DNA of 64,000 bases from Corbicula japonica (Eukaryota > Mollusca > Bivalvia > Venerida > Cyrenidae). Each line of letters begins with the position of its first letter. Position 1 is the first letter of the stretch. The notes beneath the pieces were generated by a model. The model was given only the letters and a program-made list of their open reading frames with translations. It did not search any database and was not told the DNA's origin. The stretch is taken from assembly GCA_038501625.1 (NCBI GenBank), contig JAZAYU010000883.1:62001-126000 (forward strand), written 5' to 3'. Shown piece after piece: positions 40,901 to 47,532 of the stretch. A program made the translations under genes and the position numbers.

Positions 40901-43900
40901 CTGCATCACCGGTGATTTATCCATCTACAATTGATCGTTGTGCTTACCTTTGTGTTTGCACGCCGGTGGTAGGGATTAAATTGTTTATGAAGGTTTAGAG
41001 GGAAATCTCGTAAATGAACATAGAAGCTCGACGTTTCGTTTTACCCGTATCATCGTTTCCTTGCTGACTCCAATGTCGCTGGTAAGTGAGAATCAGCCCT
41101 TTTGCCTGACAGTAATATAAGCCTTTTATGTTTTGTATTATTGTGTGCTTTTGCATGCAATATTGTAGAGTTGATGGGCGGTTGGAGTATTTTTACCAAG
41201 ACAACTTGTACTTGTTTGTTTATATGAAAACCTGTCGGGGCAAGTGTAAGGTTCGTGCACTCTAGAACCTGGTGTTAGTCAAATTGATTTTTCCAAGGCG
41301 AGAACCCCTCGGGTTCTAATTTTTGTAAATTGTTTGTGGTGTCTGTTTTGAAATTGTTTATTTTATAAACCATGCTCCATATGCATATTTTAACTGTTTT
41401 GTTTATGAGTTAGCTGGCTTTGAATTATTTTGCAGTTAATGCTAAGATTAACTATTGATTTTTGTGATTTTATGGAAAACATTTATTTACAGTATTGGTC
41501 AGAAATTGAGCAACAATATGAAAAAATCAATATGACAGTTACCTGTCTGGGGCAGAGGAGCTATGCACTCTACACAATCAGGGAGTTTGTTATCAGAAAG
41601 GTAAACGTTACGTATTCTAGTATTCTAGGTACTGCCTCTAACTTTTTTTTGTTTATTTTTATTATAGTTAGTGTTAATCTTATCGTTTATTTGATGTAAC
41701 AATCCTCATTGATATATTAACAACTTAGTTTTAACAGTATATGAGTCGGCAAGGTCAAGATGTCTGAAAAAATAGTATTACATATATATATTAATAATTC
41801 TTGTATCCTTTTTACCACTACCACTTTATTATGTGGAGCAAATGTTTCTTCAGACATTAGAAGTTTTCCTAGATCGTTCTAGACATTCATTGGCTACCAA
41901 CATTGGTTAAACTGATAAAATTAGTTTGTGCCTAATTAAACGCACATAAAAAATATGCTCTCGTGTCATGCATAATGCATATTTTTTTCCACTTCTTGAT
42001 TCTAAATACTTTAACAGGCTGGTGAACTTGAAAGAGTGGTAAAACAACTACACTGTACTGTTTGGCCTATAAAAGGAGTGCCAAATGACACCTCAGTGTT
42101 GGGAATAATTCAGAAGGAAATTAGCAATATCAAATCAACTTTTAGTCGTCCGACATGTACTTTGGTTCATTCCAGGTGTGATATTTTTCATTAGAAATTA
42201 ATCTACACGAACAATAATGGAATTCTGGATTGGGATTGGTACATTATGTTCATGTTTTATTTACAATGAACACAATTATGACTATCAATCATGTGTCTTC
42301 TTTCATTAATTAAAAACAAATATCCAAAACTAGAAATGGATGATTGATCAACCATAATTGCATCTTTACATCAATAAAGAAAGTACTGTTCGTACATTTT
42401 TCATACAATGATGAATTTATGAATATGTTTAATAAAGAAACAAAATAAATGTAACGCTTCTGGATTCTCATGTCTTAACGTACGAGCTTACCGTGTGTAA
42501 TATTATAAAATATTACAACAACCAAATTCTTTTGGATCGAGTTTGAGACACAATGTACTAGTATTATCATGTTATACTTAAATTAAGTCTAAAATTTAAG
42601 GGTACATGCTGTTTTTTTACAATTGTAGTTACGATTTGTGTCATGCCGGACTGTTTATAGCTTTCGACTATCTGGCCAAAGAATGTTCGGCTGAGGACAG
42701 CGTCGACGTTGTCAGCTGCGTGAGAAAACTAAGACAACAAACTTCGTCTATGATTAGAGAAGTTAGTGTAGTTGTGATATTAAATAGCTTTTTAAATGTA
42801 TATTTTAACAACACTGGACTTTGTGTTTGAGTATATTCACGTATAATGTTCGAGACGGATTAATGAATATTTAATATTCAGTTATAAAGGTTGTCTTGCA
42901 TAGTGAGCTTATTATAAAATCTTTCAAAAGAGAAAATTAGAGAATAATTTTGAAATGTTAAAACAAAAGGGAAACGAACAAATGCCTAGTAATTTTATAG
43001 ATGTTTCATATTCAGAAATATTTCATATGTGATTACTTATAACGGAATATTGAAAATTAAAGTGTATGCAGCAAGGAACGACAGCGCGTATTTGTAGATT
43101 TGAAATATGTTTTACAAGTACAATGAAACCCCTCTATAACGGACACCTAAGAGACTGAGGGAAAGTGTCCTTAATAGCCGGTTTTCCTTAATTGTAGGTT
43201 TAAATCAAGGAGAAAAGAACATGTCTGTTCTTTAAAAAATCGCCCATATTACCGGGGTGCCCGTAATATAGAGTGTCCGTAATGAGGGGTTTAACTGTAA
43301 ACTGAAAAAGTAAATAGGCGATCTTTATGTACATCCACACATATATCCAGTATGTCGGGTGCCCTAACAAAAAGGTAAAAATACAGGACCTGACTTTGAT
43401 GAAAACATTTCATGTTCAATTTGATGGAATATGGTCATGGGAACAAGTATACCTTCAAATAATCGTCAATGCTTTCTGTTTATCTGGGTATAGTTCGCAT
43501 GTGTGTCATTATGGTGTAAACATTTCCAGTGAGGAGAGTCAACACAAATGTATTCGCGAAACATCTCATGTCTATTTACTTACATCATTCGGTCAAAATA
43601 CAGAGACCAGTTAAAAGAGTTTAACAATACTTTACTTGGAGTAATTTCAATAAGACAACTTGTTCGTGTACTTGTTTCTTTATATGAGAACCTGTTTGAG
43701 CAAGATTGGTACATCCGAGAACCTGGTTTTATCTCAGATGCAAATTGTTTTACCACTGACCGTTCCAAGGCTGTAACAAAAAAAGTTCTCATTTTCGTTT
43801 GTTGGTCGTGGTCTCTTATTTTAATTGATCTTATAAACGCATGTTCCCTTTTCCTCTTTAGAGTTGAAACTATGTAATGTTACTGTCTTTGAACGGGTAA

Positions 43901-45301
43901 TGAAGATTGTCAGTTGTCCATTTTGTGCTTCGTCTTAGAAGGAATATTACAGATAAGATCAGGAAAACTTGGAACATTATAACAACTACATACATTTTAG
44001 CGATCACCATACCTTTTTTAATCTTCCAATATTACGGCATTGTATCATGTCACTTGATTAAGAATATGTAAATTTCAGATTATTGTAATCGTAAGCTCCA
44101 CATTTATCATTTGATTGTATAAAGTAAAAAGGTGAAATATGCATATCAGGAATCGCCACATTCAGAAAAAACAGCCTCCCCACACAGTCAAGAAGAAGAG
44201 AGGGGGAGAGAGCATGGTTAATAAAATAATCAGTTTCAAAAAAGACACCACTAACAATAAACAAAAATGAGAACCCGAGGGGTTACCGCCTTGGAACGGT
44301 CAGTGGCAATCAAATTGCCACTGGGGGTTTAAACCAGGTTCTAGGGTGCACCAACCTCACACTTGCCCCAACAGGTTCTCATATCACAAAACAAGCACAA
44401 GTTGTCTTGGTGAAAAGACTCCAACCCACTAATCTGCTTAACAATGTTGCATGCAAAAGCACACAAACATATAAAACATAAGAAGCTAAGAGCATTGCAA
44501 AGCCGAAAGGGGTACTCAATGATCTTACCGAGACCAGAGCTCCTGGAGTAAAATCAGCAAGAACACGATGACAGGGATAAAAGAAACAAATCGAGTTTCT
44601 AGGTTCTTTTAAGAAAAGATTTCCCCAATAACCTTCATAAACTCTTAAACCCCTGCCACCGTCGTGCAACCAAAGAGGTAAGCATAATGATCAACTGTAG
44701 AAGGGTTAATCACCAGGCCTGCAGAGCGCTGTAAAATATCATGTTGGTAACCTTTCTTTTTAAATTTACAGATGGTTTTTACGAATAACCGGGAGAAATT
44801 AACACTGTCTTTAATCTTTTTAAGTTTATAAATTAAATCTCCATAAAAAACTGGTTGTGAAATACCTTGTTGCAAAAGTGATTTTAAACTGCATTTGTAT
44901 TTATGAATTAAATCTGGGTATCGGCGATAAAACTTGCAAAAGGTTTTCCTTAATTTGTGATACCGATAACCTTGTTTTAAGAGTTTTTCTGTAATGCAAA
45001 GATTACGTTCATTGAAATCATTAACATTGTTGCAAGCTCTTGAAAAGCGAACAAGTAAGTTCAGAACGTGGTTAGATACAAACTACCTTCTTTGACACTT
45101 GAACTATCACATGTGGATACATGTGTTAATTGTTTATCTCTACCGCGTTTTAGTCCATATAGTAAATGTAAGATCGTGACAAGCAAGAAAATTACATTAG
45201 CTTTATTAAAGTTTTATATTACTTATTTGTTTATACAGAAGCAGTACGAGTATCTCTACCGCGCCATCGCTCATGCTTGTACATTCAAGAACACGCCTTA
45301 A
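9636..45301 (+). CDS. gene A: EGF-like receptor-type protein tyrosine phosphatase, catalytically inactive (pseudophosphatase)
   Basis: Twenty exons join in consistent phase to 785 codons: 9636-9692 (ATG 9644), 14394-15101, 15530-15632, 16338-16381, 17675-17778, 23728-23799, 25111-25182, 26130-26190, 26747-26856, 27297-27357, 31588-31739, 32580-32693, 37183-37213, 37475-37542, 38099-38144, 39800-39900, 41493-41600, 42018-42175, 42629-42761, 45239-45301. Order: signal peptide (1-16), Cys-rich EGF-like ectodomain (about 20-252), transmembrane helix (about 262-285), acidic juxtamembrane tail (about 300-510), one PTP domain (about 520-780). Key residues are lost: WPI for WPD (684-686), Ser720 for the catalytic Cys, His726 for the P-loop Arg, no DYINAS. 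It is probably a surface receptor that binds or scaffolds rather than dephosphorylates. No frame lesions were found. Splice calls are by eye. Confidence 0.8.
10388..10490. repeat. foldback element with perfect 17-bp hairpin
   Basis: gtattttcacgagtggc (10419-10435) and its exact reverse complement (10439-10455) flank a 3-base loop. Outer arms (aaatatatttcactcgtgaa / ggtgaaatatattt) extend the fold imperfectly. A relative lies at 21792. Confidence 0.8.
11257..11393. repeat. foldback, ~137 bp imperfect palindrome
   Basis: The left arm ttattaaccggcgttaaagg continuing to gggaggtgatatcgg is mirrored by ccgatatcacctccc and on to ccggtaaataat. The centre carries a second mirrored block (gccctcgagc / gctctagggc). 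GC-rich compared with its surroundings. Confidence 0.75.
11503..11765 (-). mobile_element. dispersed repeat family, 3' fragment (minus orientation)
   Basis: Begins with the family end motif tgtgcatatcagg, then the gagagagagc-type run and acaacacaaacaatta. Degenerate copy. Confidence 0.55.
11890..12355 (+). mobile_element. dispersed repeat family, coding fragment (plus orientation)
   Basis: Broken plus-strand translation shows KQGYRYHKLRKPF, FYGDSIYKLKKIKGNVNFSR, KGYQHDTL and SPSTVDLYAYLFGC, the same polypeptide as at 44620-45060 minus. Frameshifts and stops are present. Confidence 0.7.
13388..13900 (-). mobile_element. dispersed repeat family, 3' fragment (minus orientation)
   Basis: Shares with 44134 long nearly identical blocks: atatgcatatcaggaatcgc, gagaacccgaggggttaccg, aaaccaggttctagggtgca and aagtacaagttgtcttggtg. 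Non-coding 3' part. Confidence 0.75.
14394..15101 (+). CDS. gene A exon 2: Cys-rich EGF-like ectodomain
   Basis: 236 codons between acceptor tattgtcttttag and donor GTAAGC. Cysteines are spaced as in furin-like/EGF-like repeats (CxxC, GYTGHDC, CNECHKGLYL, GYWGKTC). Opening landmarks match exon 2 of gene B one to one: GYTGHDC with GYTGPGC, FYNGKPEDIS with YYNGRYEDIS, NDCSLSC with NDCSLAC. The frame is fully open. The ectodomain is less than half the length of the paralogue's, so repeats were lost here or gained there. Confidence 0.88.
15530..15632 (+). CDS. gene A exon 3: transmembrane segment
   Basis: Acceptor atatttcag, phase 1 in and phase 2 out. Encodes VPLVVGLIVGALVLVTFF and VILYFFFRR, one hydrophobic helix followed by a basic stop-transfer. 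It marks the single membrane crossing of a type I receptor. Confidence 0.85.
16338..16381 (+). CDS. gene A exon 4: basic juxtamembrane
   Basis: A 44-bp exon (acceptor caaacag, donor GTTTGT) giving RRKTKNSQSRPHYKSG directly inside the membrane. The phases 2 and 1 fit both neighbours. Confidence 0.65.
17675..17778 (+). CDS. gene A exon 5: cytoplasmic linker
   Basis: Acceptor gttttag, donor GTAAGA. Encodes a polar stretch starting VAQSDLEYQANSIVM and ending HSNSNPSE. It leaves phase 0, which suits the phase-0 exons 6 and 7. Confidence 0.65.
17909..17929 (+). CDS. possible alternative terminal exon of gene A
   Basis: A good acceptor (gttttcctttag) is followed in phase 0 by S-I-E-N-P-L and TAA. 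Use after exon 5 would give a 342-residue membrane receptor without a PTP domain. No clear polyadenylation signal follows nearby. Confidence 0.25.
   Translation, partial: SIENPL
18083..18099 (+). repeat. poly-C tract
   Basis: A run of about 17 C residues inside intron 5 of gene A. Confidence 0.9.
18268..18361 (+). repeat. (GAAA)n microsatellite
   Basis: More than twenty near-perfect gaaa units in intron 5 of gene A. Confidence 0.97.
19924..20035 (+). repeat. (TAA)n microsatellite
   Basis: About 110 bases of ata/ataa units, with a taaataaataa interruption, within the Harbinger-like element. The long poly-Tyr frame on the minus strand is its translation and not a gene. Confidence 0.97.
20060..20260 (-). 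pseudogene. PIF/Harbinger transposase fragment
   Basis: Minus-strand translation gives APFTPEERKQMVDGFHKKW, then after a break DLMSCVAAIDSKHITIRK and PASSAILY. Harbinger nucleases read W.FP.C.GA.DGKH[IV].I.KP..SG at this place, where the Asp is the first catalytic residue. Stops and a frame change show decay. Confidence 0.8.
21792..21916. repeat. foldback element related to the one at 10.4 kb
   Basis: cagtgaaatatcgattttat at the left is mirrored by ataaaaccgatatttcactg at the right, with an inner arm ending in ccactcgtgaaaatat. Shares the tcgccactcgtgaaaata-type core with 10439. Confidence 0.75.
22055..23150. mobile_element. older MITE copy interrupted by a younger one
   Basis: The flank at 22698-23150 (cgccaaaaggatgttcg and onward) is a diverged direct copy of the interior of the 22129-22697 element (cgccaaaaggacgttac and onward). 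The sequence before 22129 (aaatgacgctca) supplies its missing left part. Boundaries are approximate; the right end (ggtgtgacc) is a decayed terminal repeat. Confidence 0.7.
22129..22697. mobile_element. 569-bp MITE with 24-bp TIRs and ataaa target duplication
   Basis: Left end ggggccgtcacactttgacg and right end, read in reverse, ggggccgtcacactatgacg match over 24 bases with one difference. ATAAA flanks both sides (22124-22128 and 22698-22702), a clean 5-bp target-site duplication. The interior is densely packed with aacgtt and cgttc motifs and has no transposase. It sits within an older copy of the same family. Confidence 0.88.
23728..23799 (+). CDS. gene A exon 6: first copy of duplicated acidic exon
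   Basis: A 72-bp phase-0 exon between ttatcag and GTAAAT. It begins V-Q and ends DENDGLTQEK. It is the sister of exon 7, 1.3 kb downstream, with the same length and the same ends. Confidence 0.75.
24187..24246. repeat. 60-bp near-perfect palindrome
   Basis: gttcgacatttgcc...gtcaaatt is mirrored by tttgac...ggcaaatgtcgaac, with about 26-base arms, two mismatches and a short ttaa-containing centre. It may be the end or core of a short foldback in intron 6 of gene A. Confidence 0.8.
25111..25182 (+). CDS. gene A exon 7: second copy of duplicated acidic exon
   Basis: A 72-bp phase-0 exon between tatttttaag and GTAAGT, beginning V-Q and ending DENDGLTQDK. The 3' half is nearly identical to exon 6 (gatgaNaatgacggtttaac), while the 5' half has diverged. 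Confidence 0.75.
26130..26190 (+). CDS. gene A exon 8: cytoplasmic tail
   Basis: A 61-bp exon after ccttttag, phase 0 in and phase 1 out. Encodes KQDYEHKMYCPE and then SPKQDNSTG. It has the same length and phase as exon 10 and a similar start and end ([KR]Q ... N-x-[ST]-G), so the two may be an older duplicate pair. Confidence 0.65.
26747..26856 (+). CDS. gene A exon 9: cytoplasmic tail
   Basis: Acceptor ttcttgcag, donor GTAAGC, phase 1 in and phase 0 out. Strongly polar (EETSKHDDKSADTK, then ENVVIYK). No domain is recognised. Confidence 0.65.
27297..27357 (+). CDS. gene A exon 10: cytoplasmic tail
   Basis: A 61-bp exon after ttccag with donor GTAAAA. Encodes RQQSVQMQCHPEK and then MVDENESG. 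See exon 8 for the possible duplicate relation. Confidence 0.6.
29532..29662. mobile_element. 131-bp foldback MITE
   Basis: The left arm agaaccttgtccacctcaaa and the reversed right arm agaatcttgtcgacctcaaa pair with two mismatches, and the symmetry continues inward (ccctttaaat / tttaaaggg). Non-coding. Confidence 0.75.
29885..30160 (-). pseudogene. Tc1/mariner transposase C-terminal fragment
   Basis: Minus strand encodes AKIPDLNPIEKLWCDLGRGV followed by RNRRDQPCNFRQLKK, the conserved SPDLNPIE.LW..L...V block that contains the third catalytic residue of the Tc1/mariner DDE nuclease. Only the C-terminal part is seen. Confidence 0.85.
30826..31160 (-). mobile_element. dispersed repeat family, 3' fragment (minus orientation)
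   Basis: Begins atatgcatatcaggaatc, then agagagagagcacgtttta, gggtttaaaccaggttctag and caagtacaagttgtcttggt, as in the copies at 13.4 and 44.1 kb. Confidence 0.75.
31365..31490 (+). mobile_element. dispersed repeat family, 3' end (plus orientation)
   Basis: Reverse complement of the start of the copy at 30826: ttgacatacttatataaaac, a ct-rich run, and gtggcgattcctgatatgca. With 30826 it forms an inverted pair. Confidence 0.7.
31588..31739 (+). CDS. gene A exon 11: charged helix before the PTP domain
   Basis: Acceptor acttgcag, donor GTAAGC. Encodes ETLKKTIQQLEEDYEFLKDR and a basic end (KRFRRKTIECIQK). The heptad-like charged stretch may form the helical wedge that often precedes an RPTP domain. 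Confidence 0.7.
31740..33039 (+). other. gene A introns around exon 12
   Basis: Ordinary AT-rich intron sequence. A short piece of the SINE-like unit (gtgcattgtggcggctgtaa) occurs near 32010. Confidence 0.5.
32580..32693 (+). CDS. gene A exon 12: start of PTP domain
   Basis: Encodes VSELQKYLKDKTSQDFRDEF, the N-terminal helix of a PTP domain (paralogue: LLHDLAEYVEKKTSADFMIE). Acceptor tttttcatag, donor GTAAAT, phase 0 both ends. Confidence 0.75.
33040..33740. repeat. tandem repeat, three ~155-bp units
   Basis: Three successive units carry acaaagccatctctgacaac, ttatgccccttttaaaagac, aatgttgcctata and ttgtcctattaac in the same order. The block opens with acctgcaatagcaggta and attgtccggc, as at 5380. 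Located in intron 12 of gene A. Confidence 0.7.
33741..37182 (+). other. rest of gene A intron 12
   Basis: Apart from the SINE at 34 kb, AT-rich DNA with no convincing exon. A small hairpin (gtcggtcatcaggatgaccg) lies near 36603. Confidence 0.5.
34040..34310 (+). mobile_element. tRNA-derived SINE copy
   Basis: cccggttagctcaattggtt resembles the tRNA box A (TRGCNNARYGG), and gcgggttggctccc about 55 bases later resembles box B (GGTTCRANYCC). Upstream is the family leader gtgtggcggccgtaaaaagt. The same leader and boxes recur four times at 38560-39370. Confidence 0.65.
37183..37213 (+). CDS. gene A exon 13: 31-bp microexon of the PTP domain
   Basis: Acceptor atattttcag, donor GTAAGT. Encodes QTEPSKLNRK and the first base of a Trp codon completed by exon 14. 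In gene B the equivalent of exons 13 and 14 is one exon, so an intron was gained here or lost there. Confidence 0.55.
37475..37542 (+). CDS. gene A exon 14: degenerate pTyr-recognition loop
   Basis: Encodes KQVKLENPFSAIYLYAYHIE. The canonical KNR[YF]..I.PYD is reduced to ENPFSAIYLYAY, losing the Arg and the loop Asp. Ends in phase 0 at GTAAGA, joining directly in frame to exon 15 and skipping the expected DYINAS exon. Confidence 0.65.
38099..38144 (+). CDS. gene A exon 15: PTP core
   Basis: A 46-bp exon after atatttcag, phase 0 in and phase 1 out. Encodes GINNYNEQDKCIAYSG, aligning with the G-Y-x-x-x-x-K-[FY]-I-A-x-Q-G block of PTP domains; the QG turn has become SG. Confidence 0.65.
38145..39799 (+). 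other. gene A intron 15
   Basis: Holds the SINE array and otherwise AT-rich sequence; no exon is seen. Confidence 0.6.
38560..39370 (+). repeat. tandem array of tRNA-SINE-like units
   Basis: Copies of the same unit follow each other at about 225-235 bp. The leader gtgtggcg... or its variant appears near 38678, 38910 and 39139; ccgatcaacc-ttttggg near 38795, 39008 and 39245; box A-like tcaatcggta near 39050 and 39285; aggcgctgtcgccgtacg near 38602 and 39321. Units differ by about 10-20 percent, so the array is not recent. Confidence 0.7.
39800..39900 (+). CDS. gene A exon 16: PTP core, W-E-x-V-W helix
   Basis: Encodes MLGVTWEMVWKNNVGIIITL, matching the family pattern DFWRMIWEqn...IVML. Acceptor atatttcag, donor GTAATC, phases 1 and 0. 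Confidence 0.75.
40107..40490 (-). mobile_element. dispersed repeat family, 3' fragment (minus orientation)
   Basis: Starts cgcatattaggaattgccac, then gagaacccgaggcgttaccg, and ends gaacacgatgacagggataa. Diverged copy in intron 16 of gene A. Confidence 0.7.
40557..41395 (+). mobile_element. dispersed repeat family, coding end plus 3' part (plus orientation)
   Basis: The broken plus-strand frame resembles the polypeptide at 44620-45060 minus (for example FYGD, CKCYRRYP, KCMLKSLLQQ). It is followed in the right order by the 3' non-coding part (acaacttgtacttgtttgtt, gcgagaacccctcgggttct) and ends at tccatatgcatatttt. This copy shows the coding-to-3' order of the element. Confidence 0.65.
41493..41600 (+). 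CDS. gene A exon 17: PTP core beta-sheet
   Basis: Starts YWSEIEQQYEKINMTV (family: C.QYWP...YG.I.V) and ends YALYTIREFVIRK. A 108-bp phase-0 exon with strong splice sites (atttacag / GTAAAC). Confidence 0.8.
42018..42175 (+). CDS. gene A exon 18: WPD-loop exon, Asp lost
   Basis: Encodes ERVVKQLHCTVWPIKGVPND and ends with RPTCTLVHS. The family pattern is hFhFt.WPDhGVP and .VHC. The general-acid Asp is Ile, and the catalytic Cys after V-H is Ser (tcc). Ends in phase 2, as the paralogous exon does. Confidence 0.85.
42629..42761 (+). CDS. gene A exon 19: degenerate phosphatase signature
   Basis: Joined to exon 18 it reads VHSSYDLCHAGLFIAFDYL where active PTPs have VHCSAGxGRTGxFIALD: Cys to Ser, the P-loop glycines to Asp and Cys, Arg to His. 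The rest (VDVVSCVRKLRQQTSSMIRE) keeps the family fold pattern with no frame break. Donor GTTAGT is slightly weak. Confidence 0.85.
43126..43292. mobile_element. 167-bp MITE
   Basis: aaacccctctataacggaca at the left matches the reversed right end aaacccctcattacggacac. An internal gtgtcc repeat suggests further symmetry. Non-coding, in intron 19 of gene A. Confidence 0.75.
43565..43875 (+). mobile_element. dispersed repeat family, 3' fragment (plus orientation)
   Basis: ataagacaacttgttcgtgt, atgagaacctgtttgagcaa, ccgttccaaggctgtaac and ttctcattttcgtttgttgg are reversed counterparts of blocks in the 44134 copy. Confidence 0.65.
44134..45065 (-). mobile_element. dispersed repeat family, longest copy (coding segment and 3' part)
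   Basis: On the minus strand 45060-44645 is an open segment containing FNERNLCITEKLLKQGYRYH, KLRKTFCKFYRRYPDL, QQGISQPVFYGDLIYKLKK and STVDHYAYLFGC. It is followed by a ~500-bp 3' part ending tgatatgcatatttcacc. The polypeptide is repeated in at least two other places in the window, so it belongs to a mobile element. I believe it is the C-terminal end of a retroelement protein abundant in molluscs, but I cannot name the clade. It lies in the last intron of gene A, in antisense. Confidence 0.7.
45239..45301 (+). CDS. gene A exon 20: terminal PTP helix and stop
   Basis: Acceptor gtttatacag, then KQYEYLYRAIAHACTFKNTP and TAA. The QY-x-[FY]-[LI]-Y pattern is the Q-loop helix that closes a PTP domain. 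There is no second PTP domain, unlike classical tandem-domain RPTPs. Confidence 0.8.
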   Translation, partial: KQYEYLYRAIAHACTFKNTP

Positions 45302-45473
45302 AAGGGCGATAAAATGTCATTTGACGTGTCAAACCAGTAGAATGTGCAGCCGCCATTAACATATTAGGCAGCAGCCCGCAAGGAGGATGACCATGATATA
45401 ACAGAAGAAGGATTCAGCTTCAGAATATATCTTAATGGTTTAATGGTTTAAGTTACGGTCTAACAATTTAATC

Positions 45474-45479
45474 AATAAA
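45474..45479 (+). terminator. polyadenylation signal of gene A
   Basis: AATAAA about 170 bases after the stop codon, a suitable position for the 3' end of gene A. The intervening sequence is the presumed 3' UTR. Confidence 0.5.
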
Positions 45480-47379
45480 CTATTGATATTTTGTTTTAAG
45501 ATTTATATTTTAACATTTTGTAGGCAAATTTTATGACATTTACTGTTGCATATTTATGTGGCTTATGATATTATGTATGTAATTTTATCAAATGTTAATC
45601 GGAGAATTTATTTTTTATTCACATGTAATTTAGTTATAATGAAGGCGATTTTTTTGGCTTTACTTGAACTTCTCCTGTGGACTTCGTTACATTGGACAAA
45701 CATTTTCAGTTTGCACAAAATCGTTTTACTAAGATCAAAGTATTTCATCCGTTTTTTAAGATATTAGTTCACTTTACTATTCACTTTTAGGAAAGCAACG
45801 GAATTTGAAATCGAATCAAGGGTAAAACTAGAATAGTATTGAATTCAAACTAACTCGGTTTAAATTATGAAATTATGGTTTAATACTCTTTGTCAATACG
45901 GAGACAATTAAAAAACCTGTTTATGACAATTTTAAAGCGCTTGAAGTACAGAACTGCATTCGAATACGAGTGGATGTAAGATCAATGGTACAATTAAAAC
46001 AATCCAGGATCAATTTTGTTTAAATACTTTCAAAGAAACTTGTAGTACCGCTAAATTTTACGTTAAGCTTGTCTTTCTGAATAATAACATTCTTACTGAT
46101 AAAAAATACGAATTCTTCAGGAAACGATTTCGACTGAAGCGTTCCTATAAATGTTTTATTAACGTAATAATACTTACAGCAGGGTTTGCTTCTCGTTCAA
46201 CGTTGAAGGACTTTATTACATATATAGAAAGTGTATGAGTCATGGCACAAACGCTTCCATTTTACATCGAGACATGACATACTTTAGATCTCATATAGAC
46301 ATCTTATCATCTAATCATCGAAGCCATTTTAAATACCATGTAAATTTATACACTTCATTTCATATTTTCGGACACTTGTCCAGAAAAATAAAGAATTGTT
46401 ATAACCTAAGTTACATCCATGTTAATGTACTACAGGTTGTTTAATGTGTGCCTGGGATGAATAATTATACTGCTGAGTCGTATAGAACACTGCCGACGTG
46501 TTAGGTAAACAATCAAAGCTATGAAAGTACTGATGGGTGGCGTTTTAGAGAGATTGTCATAATGTCACATCATCAATAGATTGTGTGGAGTGTCCTATTG
46601 GAGGAGTGTGAAGAAACTTTCGGATGGCAGAGCAAAAGTTTGCATGCACGGCTTCTGCTAATTTTATTGTTATTTTTGAAAAAATAAATATGTTAACTCT
46701 CAAAATTTGAAAATCCCGGGGAGGAATTTCTGGGGTCATGAACTGCAGATAGTAAACAAATACACGTGGCAGTGTAGCTTGAAATACTACTCTTGGCAAC
46801 TGTTCGGCTATGGGAAGCTGATCAGTAATAATACAGTTAAAATGTAAACCCACATTCCTGTTGCAGATTATTTTTTGTTCTGATATTCCCTTTAAAATGT
46901 TTCTTAGCGTTTATGAAGCAATTTAATCCATTTCATAGTGAATGAGAAGTGTGTGGTTTGTTATTAAATTTATTTATTTAAATCACTTTTCATCTCTATT
47001 AAGTATACTTTAAACATTTTTTATTATATCATGTTTATTTCTTTCTGCTTTTAGCAGTCATTTAAACAATATATTTCATTAATATCCATGCTAATTGTAT
47101 AATTAAATTTCCCTCCAAATTCTGCATGAATGAAATGCCACACCAAGTTTGAGACAAGCTATCATCACCCTATTATTACTCTTGCTGGGAAATGTCCAAC
47201 TGGCCTACTATCACTAGCATTAGAGCTCACTTTGTTAATGAGGATGGTAATGAAACATAGATTGTGCAAAACAATGGATCAAGGTTTAAAATAAATATGA
47301 ACTATACATGCTCCTTATTCTTGCTGAAAAGTGACACAGCTGTTGAAATTTCATTTAGTTTTTCTACATACAAATACAG
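45480..47379. other. intergenic between the convergent genes, nothing firm
   Basis: AT-rich DNA with short frames only and no recognised motif. Confidence 0.4.
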
Positions 47380-47532
47380 GATTGGCTTGGTCATATTACA
47401 CTGGAATGAAAGATTTAATAGGGATTTTACGTTTGAACGAATTGTTAGAAGAAATTCAGAAATAAGAAAGTTTTACAATGCATTGAAACTACACAACTGT
47501 ATACGTTATTCAAGGGCACTTATCCACTGGAG
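47380..47532 (+). pseudogene. exon-like block, possibly a relic of a third PTP copy
   Basis: Bounded by acaaatacag and AG|GTAAAT. One frame is open and ends SRALIHWR before a phase-2 donor, recalling the ends of gene A exon 18 (TLVHS, AG donor) and gene B exon 12 (TVVHC, AG donor). The body (NERFNRDFTFERIVRRNSEI) has no clear WPD loop and the entry phase differs, so this is weak. Confidence 0.2.
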
